A stretch of 64,000 nt of DNA, taken from positions 20,209 through 84,208 of the forward strand of contig ARYC01001916.1 of the NCBI GenBank assembly GCA_000711775.1. The letters are read 5' to 3'. Positions 1 through 11,565 of this stretch are shown piece after piece. Position numbers and translations under genes: made by a program. Each line of letters begins with the position of its first letter. Position 1 is the stretch's first letter. Source of the stretch: Oxytricha trifallax. Taxonomy: Eukaryota > Ciliophora > Spirotrichea > Sporadotrichida > Oxytrichidae. The notes beneath the pieces are model-generated. The model had not been told where the DNA came from. It did not search any database and saw only the letters and a list, made by a program, of their open reading frames with translations.

Positions 1-1865
1 AGCCCAATTAATAAGTAAGTATTCCTATATTAGTATGAAATTAGTTGTTTTATCAATATACTATAGATGTTCAGTTCATCCCAGACTCTGAGAAATATCG
101 AAAACATCTATTTAAAAAATTAAAAAGAGGGTGGAATAACTACACCAAGGAATGATTCAGGAGTCGTGATAGGCACTGATCCAGTAAGATTAAATCATTT
201 CACATAATAATTTCTTATGTTAGTCAATTTAAATTCAATTCTTTATGAGTTTGTTGAATGAGAAGGAAGAGGTGTTAAGAGAGTAAAATAACCGCATGAA
301 ATAAATGCGACATAAAGTCAAATAATAAGCTCATAAATGTAATAAAATGCAAATTAGGTTGAGAGAAACACATCATGATAACTTGGATATCCAAGAATCA
401 AAATATTAAATTAATAAATGTTACTGTTACTTTTATAGATATATAACATTATAATTTAAAATATTTATTTAAGAAAAAAATATCTATATCTTAATCAAAA
501 TAAAACATAAATCCCAATCGATTTATTTGCAAAGAAATGTAAAATTCTTTAAAAATGATAATTAATAATGATGAGTTAGGGAGGATTCCAAAGACTACAT
601 TTAAATTAGTTAAAGGAAGTTAAATCAAGACTTAAGGAAAGAGTGAGCATTTTAACGAGCTCTCTTTAAATTGAGCTTTAATTTAATCTATGAATATTGA
701 AAAGCGTCATTCTATAGAGAGTGAATATTATAAGAAGATTCAATAATTTTAAAGGCTACTTATTCAAATTTTTTAATTTTCTTATCTGAAGATTCACTTT
801 TAGGTTCATAAATAAAGTCCTAAGTCAATATTAGATCCCTTTGTAGACCACTCCAACCATGTCTTAAAATACTTCATTCTCTTTTAATTGAACCTACATA
901 TTAGCATAATAAAACTTAAGAATAGGAAGATCATGATTTTGCATTAGAACACTGAATTTTTTTATTTTTATAATAAATCAAACTTCAGCAATACTCAATA
1001 ATCAGCCAAAATGTCCAGAGTAAGTCAGACAGAGTTGATAAGTCCGCTTTTCATCTTTAAATACAATGTTGATGAACCTTTTTTTTAACTTTCCTGTCTT
1101 ATATCTACTGGACATGTGCAACAAAGAGGATTTAATATTGTTAGATTAAAAAATCTAACGTCAATTTACACTAATATACCTATTAAATAAAAAAATACTT
1201 CTATTATACCATAATCAAATTTATACAATTGAATGAGTCCAGGCAAGGAGCGGGATTAGCTTGCTGAATCTTTAATACTTAAAATTGAAGAAAAATGCCT
1301 TGGTAAATATTCTTCCTTAAAAATGATTATCAAAATAAAAAGTTGGCTCAAATTCTTAAGCAAGGTGATCTGATATTTATGATTTATAATAGAAAATTGA
1401 TAATTTTAATTATAAATTTATCATATTAAAAAGTATTCTTATAGATCAGACTCAGGTTGAGATAGACCACTCACTTAAAATATAAATTACAAAAAGAGTA
1501 TATTTAATTTTTATATTTTAGTGGTGCCACTAGAGAGGTGCTTCACAGGGTGATACAAATAGAGGACTAAGAAGACTCTCCTCATAAAAGTGATTAAGAT
1601 GACTATGGTGATGAGGAAGATGAAACGCTTTATTAGACATTTCCATTTTTTTCATTAGTATAATAAGTATTCTGATTAAATTTAATATAATTTTTAATTC
1701 ACTAAATTTTCCATATTATAAAGTAAGATTATTAAAAATCTAGATGCTTATGCTAATATTGATGAAGGCGGTAAAGTGAAGTGCATTAAAGCTTAGAACA
1801 AGTTAGTTTAAGATATCCTCAAAAACAATGAAGCGAAGGAATTCCTACATTTTAAATAACTTTGA
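1..1865 (+). CDS. Coiled-coil protein of unknown function, 5' part uncertain, interrupted
   Basis: I do not recognise the family. A likely start is the ATG at 67, after what may be an intron end at 66. A 40 bp GT-AG intron lies at 184-223. Downstream comes a charged, Q/N/K-rich helical stretch (about 224-420) containing NEKEEVLREQNNRMKQ, then more coiled-coil-like coding around 560-760. Short coding patches follow at 1231-1345 (SPGKERDQLAESLILKIEEK), an acidic patch at 1522-1650 (QDDYGDEEDE), and a last segment at 1720-1865 ending in TGA at 1863-1865. Frame changes between patches fit introns or IESs, but I could not match pointer pairs here. An N-terminal part outside the window is possible. 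Confidence 0.5.
184..223 (+). other. Spliceosomal intron, 40 bp, in the coiled-coil gene
   Basis: Starts GTAAG and ends TTAG. Removing it joins a serine/threonine-rich N-terminus to the coiled-coil frame without a TGA. Confidence 0.6.
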
Positions 1866-4806
1866 TATGAGTCCTTTTATGGCAGGAGGGTTTCAAAGGC
1901 TTTAATAAAATATAGGATTATATAAATCTATAAAAAAGTTCAGTAAGAATAATAAAACCAAAAATTACTAAAAGCAGTATTTATTCATGTGATTTGTCTC
2001 TTAAAGTTTTAATTAAACACTCATAACGTCGTAATGAAAGAAATTGAGTTCAGTACTGCTGTCAGTCTAGAAACGAATCAATAAAATATCCAAAATTCTT
2101 GCGTTTGCTTCTTTTAAACTATTGTTTTTATAGCTGGGCTTGACATGCTGGAATAGTATTTTTAAAATTTCATATTAATTAAAGGCACAGATATTCAAGA
2201 AATAGTGACAGTTAACACTTGTTCCCTCTTTTCGTTCCTTTTAGCCATGAAATGAGATGGAAGAACTTAGAATAAGACTAAGACTCTACAACTTGTAACA
2301 TCTACCTTCCCTAGGTTACTATAAAAGTGGATCTTATCAAGGCGGATAGACCTTAATATTAGATTCTATTCACTTACTTGTCCAATCCTCCTATTCTTGA
2401 CAAATCATGGCCTTAGCCAACTTGGTGTCAATTAATGAGATTTGTTTTCTTTGTATGCTCTGTATATCTTTCTAAGAATATTATTAATCAAATAAGATAT
2501 TGAGAATATTATTCCTACATTCTTAACGTAATTTAAACCACTTCTTTGAATTTAAAGAGTTTTATTCGATATAATTTCTCTGCTTATTGTTGTTTAATTT
2601 TAGCAGACTTGAAAGGTTTAAGTTTAAATAAAGCATCAACATGAAAGTACTCATTTTTTAAATGAAATAATTTAACTTTATTTCATTATTACATGGAAGT
2701 TTTTTCAAATAGTAAGTGAGAAGTTTAAATGAATCCATTTGGGTTTGTTAACATATTTAGTTAGGTCTACTATTAAAAAAAGAAATATTTTTTAATTCAA
2801 AGTCCACACCTAAATTTTATTTGCATAAAGACTCCTTGAACTTAATGCTTTAGTTGTCTGTAATTAAAATTTAATAATTAATATTCTAAAAAAGGTTCTA
2901 TTAATATACAGATTTGATTTATTTAGATTTTATTATATGATTTGCTTTTTAGAAAATTATAAGTTACAAAAATCTTTTGGCATTTTAACTAAAAAATTAG
3001 AGTCATTGATAATCTATATTAATATAAACTATACACGATTGGCAATTCTGTGAATCACAAAAATAGAACTCAATTAATAGATAGAAAATCAATTAAAATA
3101 TTACTCTTAGGTTAATACATTTAGATTTTAATTAAATATTGCTAATTACTGATTTATCGCATCTTTATTTATATTATCACAATAATTCAACTATATTTTT
3201 ATAAAATAATAAATTTTCACGTAATGTGGACTTTTCACTTGATGAATTCAACTAATTTACATTAACTATTTTTTACTTATATGCTATTAACTAACGAAAA
3301 ACCAAAATACTTTATCAATAATTTGACATAATCTTCCAAAATAGCATATAAAATGCTTCAGCTACTGCAATCACCTACTTTGATTTATACACTTTCCAAT
3401 TCACATTCTAAAAGAGACCGATCTCGTTGCTTGACTTATCAAAGTCAGTGGGAGTGCAAATTATGGTTAGATTTGTGATTAATTTAAGGAAAAATCCATA
3501 AAAGTTATTCTTAAAAACACACTAAAGCTTTTGCAAATCATCAATATTTTATTGAAATGCTTCAGTAAATCAGTATATCGGGGAATTTAAAGGCATTTAT
3601 ACTATTTATTATTGTGCAAATAATCAATCATGTAAGTTGTTCATTCTTTAACTTTACTAAATTGTTATCTCTCTATGGGAGGATTAATAGAACAATTGAG
3701 CTTTATTCTACCAATGTTAGATTAAATTTTTATATTTGATTCATTATTTATTTGCATAACAATAGATAATTAATAAATTATAAAATCCAAAACTTTTAAT
3801 CTTTAACTTTTATTAGCTAAAAATACTGCTTATTTCTAAATAAAAATTTAATTTTTTTAATGAGCTTAAAGAATTAAGGTTTTGGGGTTTATTTATGTAT
3901 ATATATATTGTTTCAAATATTTTTATAAATAATTGAATACATGCAAACAGTTTTAGCATAAAAGATTTTACAAGGGAATAGCATTAAATGATAAAAGTAA
4001 TTTAAATTAAATGACTGATAAGAGCAAATATATTAACAGCTCATTTGTGAAGATATTATTGTGGAATTTAAAGGATAAATAATAAAACTATATGTGTATT
4101 TAATATAATTTTCAATTTCTAAAATATACAACCATCACCTATGCTCCAATAGGTTCAATTGCACCAATTTTTTTCATAAAAATTCTATTTTTTATTATAA
4201 TAATAAAATAGATTATATAAAGTAAAAGTGAGAGAGTAAGTTCAGCATTTTTAATTGTTCAATCTTTGAAATTATAATATTATATTATTTCTGGGGGGAG
4301 GGAAATTTCCTGGCAAGTATTTTTTTATATATAATTTTAATGAATTATTAATCAATAATATATGTAATGATTTTCAACTCGTTTATTTTAAGAGGTTAAA
4401 TATAATATTCTTTAAGTGTTTCGAAATCTTAAAATGCAAATGTTGTCTTATATCATATCATTGGATAAATTAAATCATTTTAAATTAGAATTATTACCAA
4501 GAATTTGATTGATTAATGAAAATTAGGATGTTGCAAATAGGAAATACTAACTGTTATGAAGTAAATTTTAAATATAATAAGCATTGAGTATATTCCTCAA
4601 ATCATGGGTAGCGAAAGGCTCATAAGTCTTTTGTAATATTCTTAGAAAAAAGAATTACAGAATAAAAACAAAGTAAAAAAAAAGAATTTTAATTGCCGGG
4701 AAACTTTTCCTATCTTATTTCTGTATTTAAACTTAGTATTCTAATTTAATTGAGCAGCTATTGTTAGAAAAATCTATAAAATATGAGTAGGTAATTAATA
4801 ATTAAA
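1866..4806. other. Long AT-rich non-coding stretch
   Basis: I see no convincing gene. Two local features stand out: a GC-richer island at about 2220-2450 that is open in several frames, and a G4T4 telomere-like tract at 3878-3890. The rest is low-complexity AT sequence typical of germline-limited spacer. Confidence 0.6.
3878..3890 (+). repeat. Interstitial telomere-like tract (G4T4 register)
   Basis: GGTTTTGGGGTTT is 13 nt in perfect register with the spirotrich telomere repeat, inside AT-rich spacer. It is far above chance for this base composition. It could be a remnant of an element whose ends carry telomere repeats. Confidence 0.6.
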
Positions 4807-5587
4807 TCATTAGAACACATTTTAATTGATTAAAATTTCTTGTATAATTTATTCAATGACATCAATCTAGGCATTTGTGAATATAGTTGCTGGGTAAGCA
4901 TCTAGGCCATACTTTGGATGATCAATTATTCGACACATACCTATTTATTTTATTGGATAATCCTTTAAGAAATGTTTAATTGGATAAATTTAAGTAAATT
5001 GACAATATATATTAAGTTTCTCAAAATTCTAGCACAAATTATAAATGTTCAATTCCAAGTAATTCATAGTAAACAATATTAGGGTTGTCAGAGTTCATTA
5101 ATATGCCAGATGATGGGTCAACATAGTCAAAAAATAATTATCTCTAGTCTGCTTTCGATTTCTCATAATTTTTAGAATCTTCTTCTATGTTACTACTTTA
5201 ACTTAGACCAGTTTAATCCAATAATAATGAATCATAATTACCATCTGTAATAGTCTCTATGAGACTGTGTTATTAAATTTTTCTATCAATTTATGAATAA
5301 AATTCTCTCAATTTCTTCTCTAAAGTCTATGCAAACCTTATAAACCTTTCTAAATTTCCATCTTTACTGCTCTCACTCTAGAAAGTCTTTTTCTCATTTA
5401 TCGTGTTTTTTGCGCTAGGTTGAAATGTAATTATTATATTCATGCTTTAGAGAAGGAGTTTTGGGGTTAATGGAAATATATGTGTTAGCTCATTTTATGT
5501 GAAATAAGAAGTTGTTGGATGGATTGAATATTCTAGTTCTAATGACTTATTATCATTTAATTATACAACTGTTCCAGAGCTCTCCAT
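4807..5587 (-). CDS. MMADHC: MMADHC (CblD)-like cobalamin trafficking protein
   Basis: In animals MMADHC partners MMACHC and directs vitamin B12 to methylmalonyl-CoA mutase or methionine synthase. The C-terminal domain is clear: FDYVDPSSGILM matches the family's FIDPSSGLAFFGP block, and GMCRIIDHPKYG...ATIFTNA matches the family's final block ending SIFTNA. A preceding stretch, FPLTPKLLLQ...ITFQPSAKN, matches the region before the helix. The start is taken as ATG at 5587, stop TGA at 4807-4809, about 235 residues, so the N-terminal targeting region of the animal protein is short or absent. A 73 bp GT-AG intron (4963-5035) must be removed to join HLQF to DYPIKQIG. No IES is visible. Confidence 0.85.
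4963..5035 (-). other. Intron of the MMADHC-like gene
   Basis: On the minus strand it starts GTGCTAG and ends TTAAAG, phase 0. Splicing restores the conserved C-terminal block. Confidence 0.75.
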
Positions 5588-5765
5588 TAATTTATAATTG
5601 TTAATTTACTGTAAGCTTTTTAAAATTTAATGAAATAGTTTAAAATAATGAGTAATAAAGAATGTGGCTTTAGTTGAATATGATTAAACTTGCTGAAGTT
5701 ATAATATTAAAATTCAAATTTATAATTAATTAAATAAAGAAGAAAGAAAGGAAATTTTGTATAAA

Positions 5766-8700
5766 ATGACATCTACTTCAGAGCAATCAATTAATACAGA
5801 TTAATTCGCATCTCAAAGTTCAGTTGCGATTGATGACAGTTCTACTGGGTAAGTCTTTACAACTATTCATATAACTAAATAGTGTAAAAAGATAAATTTG
5901 ATAACAAATTCTTAAATGTAAAATTAACTTATGTTTGTTAATTTAGGTTAAGCAGCTAGAAAATGACTTTGGAAGAGGCAGAAATGCAATTAGGATATTA
6001 ATTGCTTACACATGCAGGCAATCTCACTAAAATCATTGTAGGCATATCATATTTTAATTAATCCAACACTATTGAGAAAATATGTATATTTATGATTTTT
6101 ATAATTTAGAAATAAATGAGAGAATTGAAGAAGGCTCAGAAATAATGGAGTGAGTAGATGGAATAGCAATAGTAATCCCAATTTGAAAATTAAGATCAAT
6201 TTTTTTGATCATGAGAAAATTCATGAATAGATTGCAATTATTAAATAAATATAAAATGAGAGTTAAAATTTTATCAATTAAAAATATTGACACTTAAAAT
6301 TATAGAATTAAAAATTATAATCAATTAATTAAAATATATTTTTTAATTATTTATTGCAAATATTTCAATTAGAATAAATTGGTTTTAGTTAGAACTTAAA
6401 CAATCTTAAAAGTAGCAAGCACTTAATCAAGGTAAACCATAAAATATAAATCAGAAAAATTAAATATTACTTAAAGCAAAACATATTTTATTAGTTTATC
6501 AAGAAGTTGACATCAAGAGACAAATTAGTATAAAAGAAAAAGGAGCATTAATGGAAATTAGATTAAAAGAAGTTTAAATTTATGAAAAATGAGAAGCAAA
6601 AAGATCAATTCAGGAATATCCTATTCAAGCAGTACGATATAAAAATAAGTTCAGCATTATCAAAGAAATCCAAAGATAATGGTTAATCCACTTTCTAGAA
6701 TTACCAAGATTTGCCTTCAAATTTGCATTAGCTGTATTTTGATGCCATTGAAGATAGAAATTTCACACAAATTAAGATTGATTTATTTTCCACTGCTGTG
6801 AGAAGAAATATACAGTAGTTTTCCAAGATTAGATCAGATTTATTGAGTAAAATTGATGGGAAAAAAGCACAGTTAAAGATCAATTAAAATTAATATAATT
6901 TATAATGTTAAATCGTTCATATAAATTCCCCCAGATTTTATAATAAATATAAATAACTATCATGTCAGATATGAATTAAAACTTAAAAAGAAAGTACATT
7001 AAAAAGAATGTAGATTACAAAAAGTCCTTGAAAGGTTTGGCTATTGAAGAGCCAAAGAATTTCTTTTAATAAATGGTATTTGACTTAAAGAAAGACATTT
7101 AGAATGTTACTTCTTTGGCCAGAGAGAAGAATGAATTGTATCAATAATAAGCTAACCTCTCCCAGTATTAATAAATCAATATTTTTCTAGGAATAATATA
7201 TGAATATTTTTTAATAAAATAATTAGTGCTTTTTCTGATATAATTTTGAAAATTTTGAACATAAATTTTTAGTTTAGTAATAACTAAGTTAAGATGCAAG
7301 TTAGCAAAGAAGCCAAATAGTTGACAATCTCTAGGAAAGTCTAGACATCTAACTTTAGTCACAACGCGACTAAGACCAAGACATAGCAGCTGCGAACACG
7401 AACATGATTCTCGACTCCTAAAATTCCAATTAAGTGTTTAATAGTCATCACCAATACCACACAGGCGACCCAATTTCAATTACATCATAAATCATGATGA
7501 TGTCGCCCAACTTGCCAAGTGGCTCTGCAAATTCCTAACAATTAATTGATTAAATTGAACAACAAAATCAGCTAACTGCTACTAAAGCCAAGATGCAGTA
7601 GTAAATCAGGCAGTTGAAACATATGGAGTAATTAGAGGTTAAGACTATATCTGAGAGATCACATGAGGATTCTATGGACTATTATAATTATAATCATATA
7701 AGTTCATTTTATAGTTTTGTGACTGAATCTGAACTTGATTCTCTTTTGAATATACACTAACTAATATGTAATTATTTATTGGACTACGTATCTATGAGTC
7801 TAACATCAAGCAGAGTAAATACTCCAGGAGGGCATCACAAAAATTACCTATCAAGCGGGGGCATTTAGAGAAGACTCTAAGGTGAAATTAATGACATAGA
7901 TGAGAGTGCCATTCAAGATGCTGATTAGTAATTGAAGAGTGGCTTGAAAATAGGCGGTAAATAGATCTAGATACTGGATTTACTCAACGAGATAAACTTC
8001 CAATATACAATAATTTTATAATCTAATCATGACTACTTTATTCATGTATTAAGCACAAACATTTATTTAAAGTTTCTTACCGTGTTTTTAATTTAATTGC
8101 TATATTTTATGTGAAGAAGCTGATGAACATAAATTAGATGAAACTGACATTTTAGCAGGTGAAGGGCTATCAGGTAGAGGTGCTGGTAAAAACCAAGAAG
8201 ATGAAGAGGCAGAGACTGAATAAGAAGAAAACAAGATTATTGAATAAATCATGTAAGCTTTACAGGTTAAGGATGGCAGTGATATGGATTATAATAGTGT
8301 TATATCCTCAACTGATGGCATATACCTTCAGAATATCAACAGTCTGCAAATTTTTAATAATTTTGACAATTTATTCTATTTTACAAAGAAAATTACTTTG
8401 ATGTATAGACTATTCTTCTTGAATTATTTAGTAAGTGAGCAGTTGGAATCAGTGATAAAATATCTTTATCATTTGGATGACCCCGACAAGTGCGCCTTTG
8501 AAATGCCTTAGGATTTCAGAGTACTAATGAATCTATTCGAGACAGCAGAGTACCTGGGGATGGACAGGATGAAGGTAGACATCACAGTTGAGATTTGCAA
8601 GAAAGAAGAATTCCTCAAATATACTAATGTCAGGAGGCATTTAATTCAAAATAAATTATTAATTTAAATTTTTAATATATAAGTTAAGGGATTACATTGA

Positions 8701-10406
8701 TAATTTAGCTGAAAATCAATTAGAAGATGTAAATTCAAAATTATTAATTATTTGACTATAGATTTATGAGAATTTGAATCCAGATATTTTGATGTTTGTG
8801 CTTACTGATCCAGCACTTTAAAGTATAAATCATGTTGAGAACTGGGCTTATATAAACTTTATCAATTTGTTACGATATGTTAATTTTATATAAATTGATA
8901 ATTTACTTGGGAATTATTATGCAAATTTTACAAGAAATAGAATTGAATATATGGAGAGAATGAAGGATGACGATTCTTTCAGATTTGTATTTGATGAAGA
9001 CTTATAATTCCTACCCAAAGAATACTATGTATGCCATAGATTGTTACATATATAATTCAATTAATTTAGGAAGTGTACAACGACACAGTAGACAATTTAT
9101 AGACCAAAGACACAATAATAGCGCATTTGCTAGACTTCATAAATCTATTGAGAGAAGATTTTAGACAGCTACCCTTCGATTTTCACTCATGTTTCTACTA
9201 TGATGTGGAGAGCAAGCAGTTCAAGATTCATAGAAAGTTTTTGTAATAAGATGACTTCAAGTTGGCCACCAATCCTCCACCCCCTTTCAAAACTTTCAGA
9301 GTAAGTTTATACAAATTTTAAATACAAGCAAAAACTTTTTATGCTTTTTTTCCAGTATAAATGCTAACCAAAATTATATAGAGACCATTAATCTTGTTTT
9401 CAGCATTTGAAGCCACAAATTTTGCAATATGTTTGACTGAAATATTTTCCTTATCAAAAAGATTTTCTCAAATCAGAATTTTAAATTTGAGGGGATTTGT
9501 CACTCTATAAAAGGAGCAAGTATTGAAGATATTATAAAGCTGTGACTAAGTTGCACATCTTAACCTATCTTTTGTAAAATCAGTCGAGTAAGTAGTTAGA
9601 TTCTCATAAAGAAACATTAATTATCATCATAAATTGAGGAAAGAAAATATCTAAAGTGTATTTATTTATTTAGTGATGAAGTAGCAGATTATTTGGGTTC
9701 TAAGTTCTAGAAAACATTGATTTCACTTGAAATGAGAGCTTGCTCAAATCTAACTGATAAAGGAATCATTAACCTTTTTAAAAGATTACTATATTCATTC
9801 TTACTTTATTAAAAAGATGAAAAATTTATTTCTCTTTGCGAAGGATTGTCAGGAATAAAAGAAAAGAGAAATGGGGAGGAGTTTGCAGATGATTATGCGA
9901 GATATAAACCCTTCAATAGACATGAAACAGTTGCAAAACTTAGACATCTCAATCTTGCTGATCTAAAGCAAATAACTGTAAGAAAAAAAAAGACAAAAAT
10001 TTTATTCAATACTATAAAAGCCATCCTTATTAATAATGTTTTTAATAGAACAAAGCCATGAAGAGCATATCATTTAACTTATTCCCAGAGCTTGTTGACC
10101 TCTCGATTGTAAGTATTTGTTTGATATTTATAAATCTATTTTTTATTTCAGTGGGGATGCTACAAGATAACAAACGAAGGCTTTTTGGAACTTTGTACAG
10201 CTCACAGATCAGACAACTTCCGCAGAGTGAATTATTGCGGTTGCTACAAAATCTCAGATGATTCCAGATTGTGGATTTCCTCTTCCTTCAGCAGAGTCAT
10301 TATTTATAATAAAGTCGATGACTTTGGCAAGGAATTAGACTTGGATCAGGTTGTCCCACCAGTTGTAGAATCGCATCAATCAACGAATGATGATAAATAA
10401 GATTGA
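5766..10406 (+). CDS. Coiled-coil, BTB-like and leucine-rich-repeat protein with multiple IESs
   Basis: A protein of roughly 1,100 residues starting at ATG 5766 and ending TGA 10404-10406. The N-terminal third is Q/K/E-rich coiled coil. A helical region at about 8400-8620 (ESVIKYLYHLDDPDKC...LFETAEYLGMDRMKVDI) resembles the second half of a BTB/POZ domain. The C-terminal part has cysteine-containing leucine-rich repeats of the F-box/AMN1 type (HLNLADLKQIT, LSIWGCYKITNEGFLELC). BTB-LRR proteins often act as ubiquitin-ligase adaptors; that role is inference. Likely introns: 5849-5946, 6038-6109, 6432-6494, 8729-8761, 9029-9069, 9301-9355, 9588-9673, 9978-10048, 10109-10151. IESs with pointers: 6883-6962, 7175-7283, 7682-7786, 8033-8126, 8645-8687. 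Unresolved: the joins near 6240-6375 and 9355, and a one-base frame change at 6590. Confidence 0.75.
6883..6962 (+). other. IES, pointer ATCA
   Basis: ATCA occurs at 6879-6882 and 6959-6962. Removing the insert plus one copy joins ...KKAQLKI to MSDMNQNLKR in frame, whereas reading through the insert gives a TGA at 6973-6975. There is no GT-AG boundary. Confidence 0.8.
7175..7283 (+). other. IES, pointer TAATAA
   Basis: TAATAA (two Gln codons) at 7169-7174 and 7278-7283. Excision continues the Q-rich frame SQYQQ/LSQDASQQRSQ; the insert itself carries in-frame stops. Confidence 0.75.
7682..7786 (+). other. IES, pointer GGACTA
   Basis: GGACTA at 7676-7681 and 7781-7786 in the same codon phase. 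Excision yields EDSMDYVSMSLTSSRV. The insert is AT-rich against mixed-composition flanks. Confidence 0.75.
8033..8126 (+). other. Probable IES, pointer ATGA
   Basis: ATGA at 8029-8032 and 8123-8126 in matching phase. Excision removes a TGA near 8113 and continues into the acidic stretch HKLDETDILAG. Other short repeats nearby make the exact pointer less certain. Confidence 0.55.
8645..8687 (+). other. Short IES (43 bp), pointer TTAA
   Basis: TTAA at 8641-8644 and 8684-8687. Excision joins NVRRHL to RDYIDNLAENQ in frame. AGG is an alternative pointer that would also keep frame. Confidence 0.65.
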
Positions 10407-10908
10407 GTCAGTAATATATTTGGACAGAGATAAATCAGTAAAATGCAATGATTAATTATTGGATTATATCGAAGTAATTCTAACAATAATAGGAATACTA
10501 ATGTTTCATGATATAATATCCTCTTAAACTAATTTCTTACTTTCATAAATTAATGCAATAACATTTGTTAAGCTTTTCATTTATAATAATTTTTATAAAT
10601 GAAGAATTGTGATAAAATTATATGATTTATCACATTTGAATCTTTTATACTAAATAAAAATATGTTTTATTTGGATTCAGAAGATGTAAATATATTTATA
10701 TTTTAAATTAAAAACTTTATTAAATTGTTCGCAAATATAATATTTCTGCTCATATTTTAGTTAATTTAATTTTTAATTTTTTCTTCTAGCGATTTAATAT
10801 ATATTATTAATTTTTGAAATAAATTCTTATTGATAGTTTATTTCAAAATATATTAATCAATAAAAAAGCAGTATATATTTTTTATTAATTAAAACTTTTT
10901 AATAAACA
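10407..10908. other. AT-rich intergenic spacer
   Basis: No coding potential seen between two convincing plus-strand genes. It probably contains the subtelomeric and non-coding ends of two separate somatic nanochromosomes plus eliminated spacer. Confidence 0.6.
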
Positions 10909-11355
10909 ATGGTAGAAAACACTTAACAATCCTAATAATAAGCTATCGACATCCTAAAGACCTAGCAATTCACTTGCACTGTCTCTAGTGTATTAATGAA
11001 AAATCACAAATAATACGGCAAGAAATTCATGTACGATGGTAAAGCGAACACTTGCTGGTACTCAGACCAGGGTCTCCCCCAGTTTGTCACCTTCAAATTC
11101 GAACAGGCTTAATAATAACTCAAAACAGTGAAGATTCTGTCGCAAGGCGGGTTTTGTCCAAAAGAAATCGCTATATATTTTGACGATAAGGAGGTTGAGG
11201 GGCATGAAATGGAAGATAGTAATTTGGAGTAAGAGATAAATATCAATGAAGAAAATTAGAAAATTAAGTTTAGTACGGTCAAATTTGAGTTTAGGTAGAT
11301 TAGTGATTTATTTGGAAGATGTATTATCTATAATATTTCATTGATTTCGCCTTGA
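10909..11355 (+). CDS. NR2C2AP: NR2C2AP/TRA16-like protein (discoidin-fold), no IES
   Basis: A single-exon protein of 148 residues, close to the 139 of the animal protein. The conserved core is present in order: SSVLMKNHKQYGKKFMYDG (family: VSSVLNRNTRQFGKKHLFD), TCWYSDQGLPQFVTFKF, ILSQGGFCPKEI, and the C-terminal FGRCIIYNISLI. The fold is that of the F5/8-type C (galactose-binding-like) family. In mammals it binds nuclear receptor NR2C2; ciliates lack nuclear receptors, so the ancestral role is unknown. Start ATG 10909, stop TGA 11353-11355. Several internal TAA/TAG codons read as Gln. It is a good code marker because the whole gene is uninterrupted. Confidence 0.9.
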
Positions 11356-11565
11356 AATAAATTCATTTATCATGAATCTTAGAGAAATTTAAATTATTTA
11401 TATTTACTGTTCAATAAATATAAAGCACTTGATTTATACTACTTCATATAACTTATATTTGATAGACATTTTAATAAAAATTTGGATAAGTTCTTTTAAA
11501 TAGATTATTTGTAAAATTTTCAATAACATTTCATCTTTATTAAGAATTAATTGATAGTCAATCAC

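Noticed and set aside
4130..4170. GGTTCAATTGCACC resembling a tRNA B box
   Set aside because: No matching A box, no acceptor stem and no cloverleaf can be formed in the flanks.
5457..5467. Telomere-like GTTTTGGGGTT inside the MMADHC-like gene, and a similar run near 53417
   Set aside because: Both fall in coding sequence (Thr-Pro-Lys codons and Phe-Gly-Val codons respectively) and are explained by the protein.
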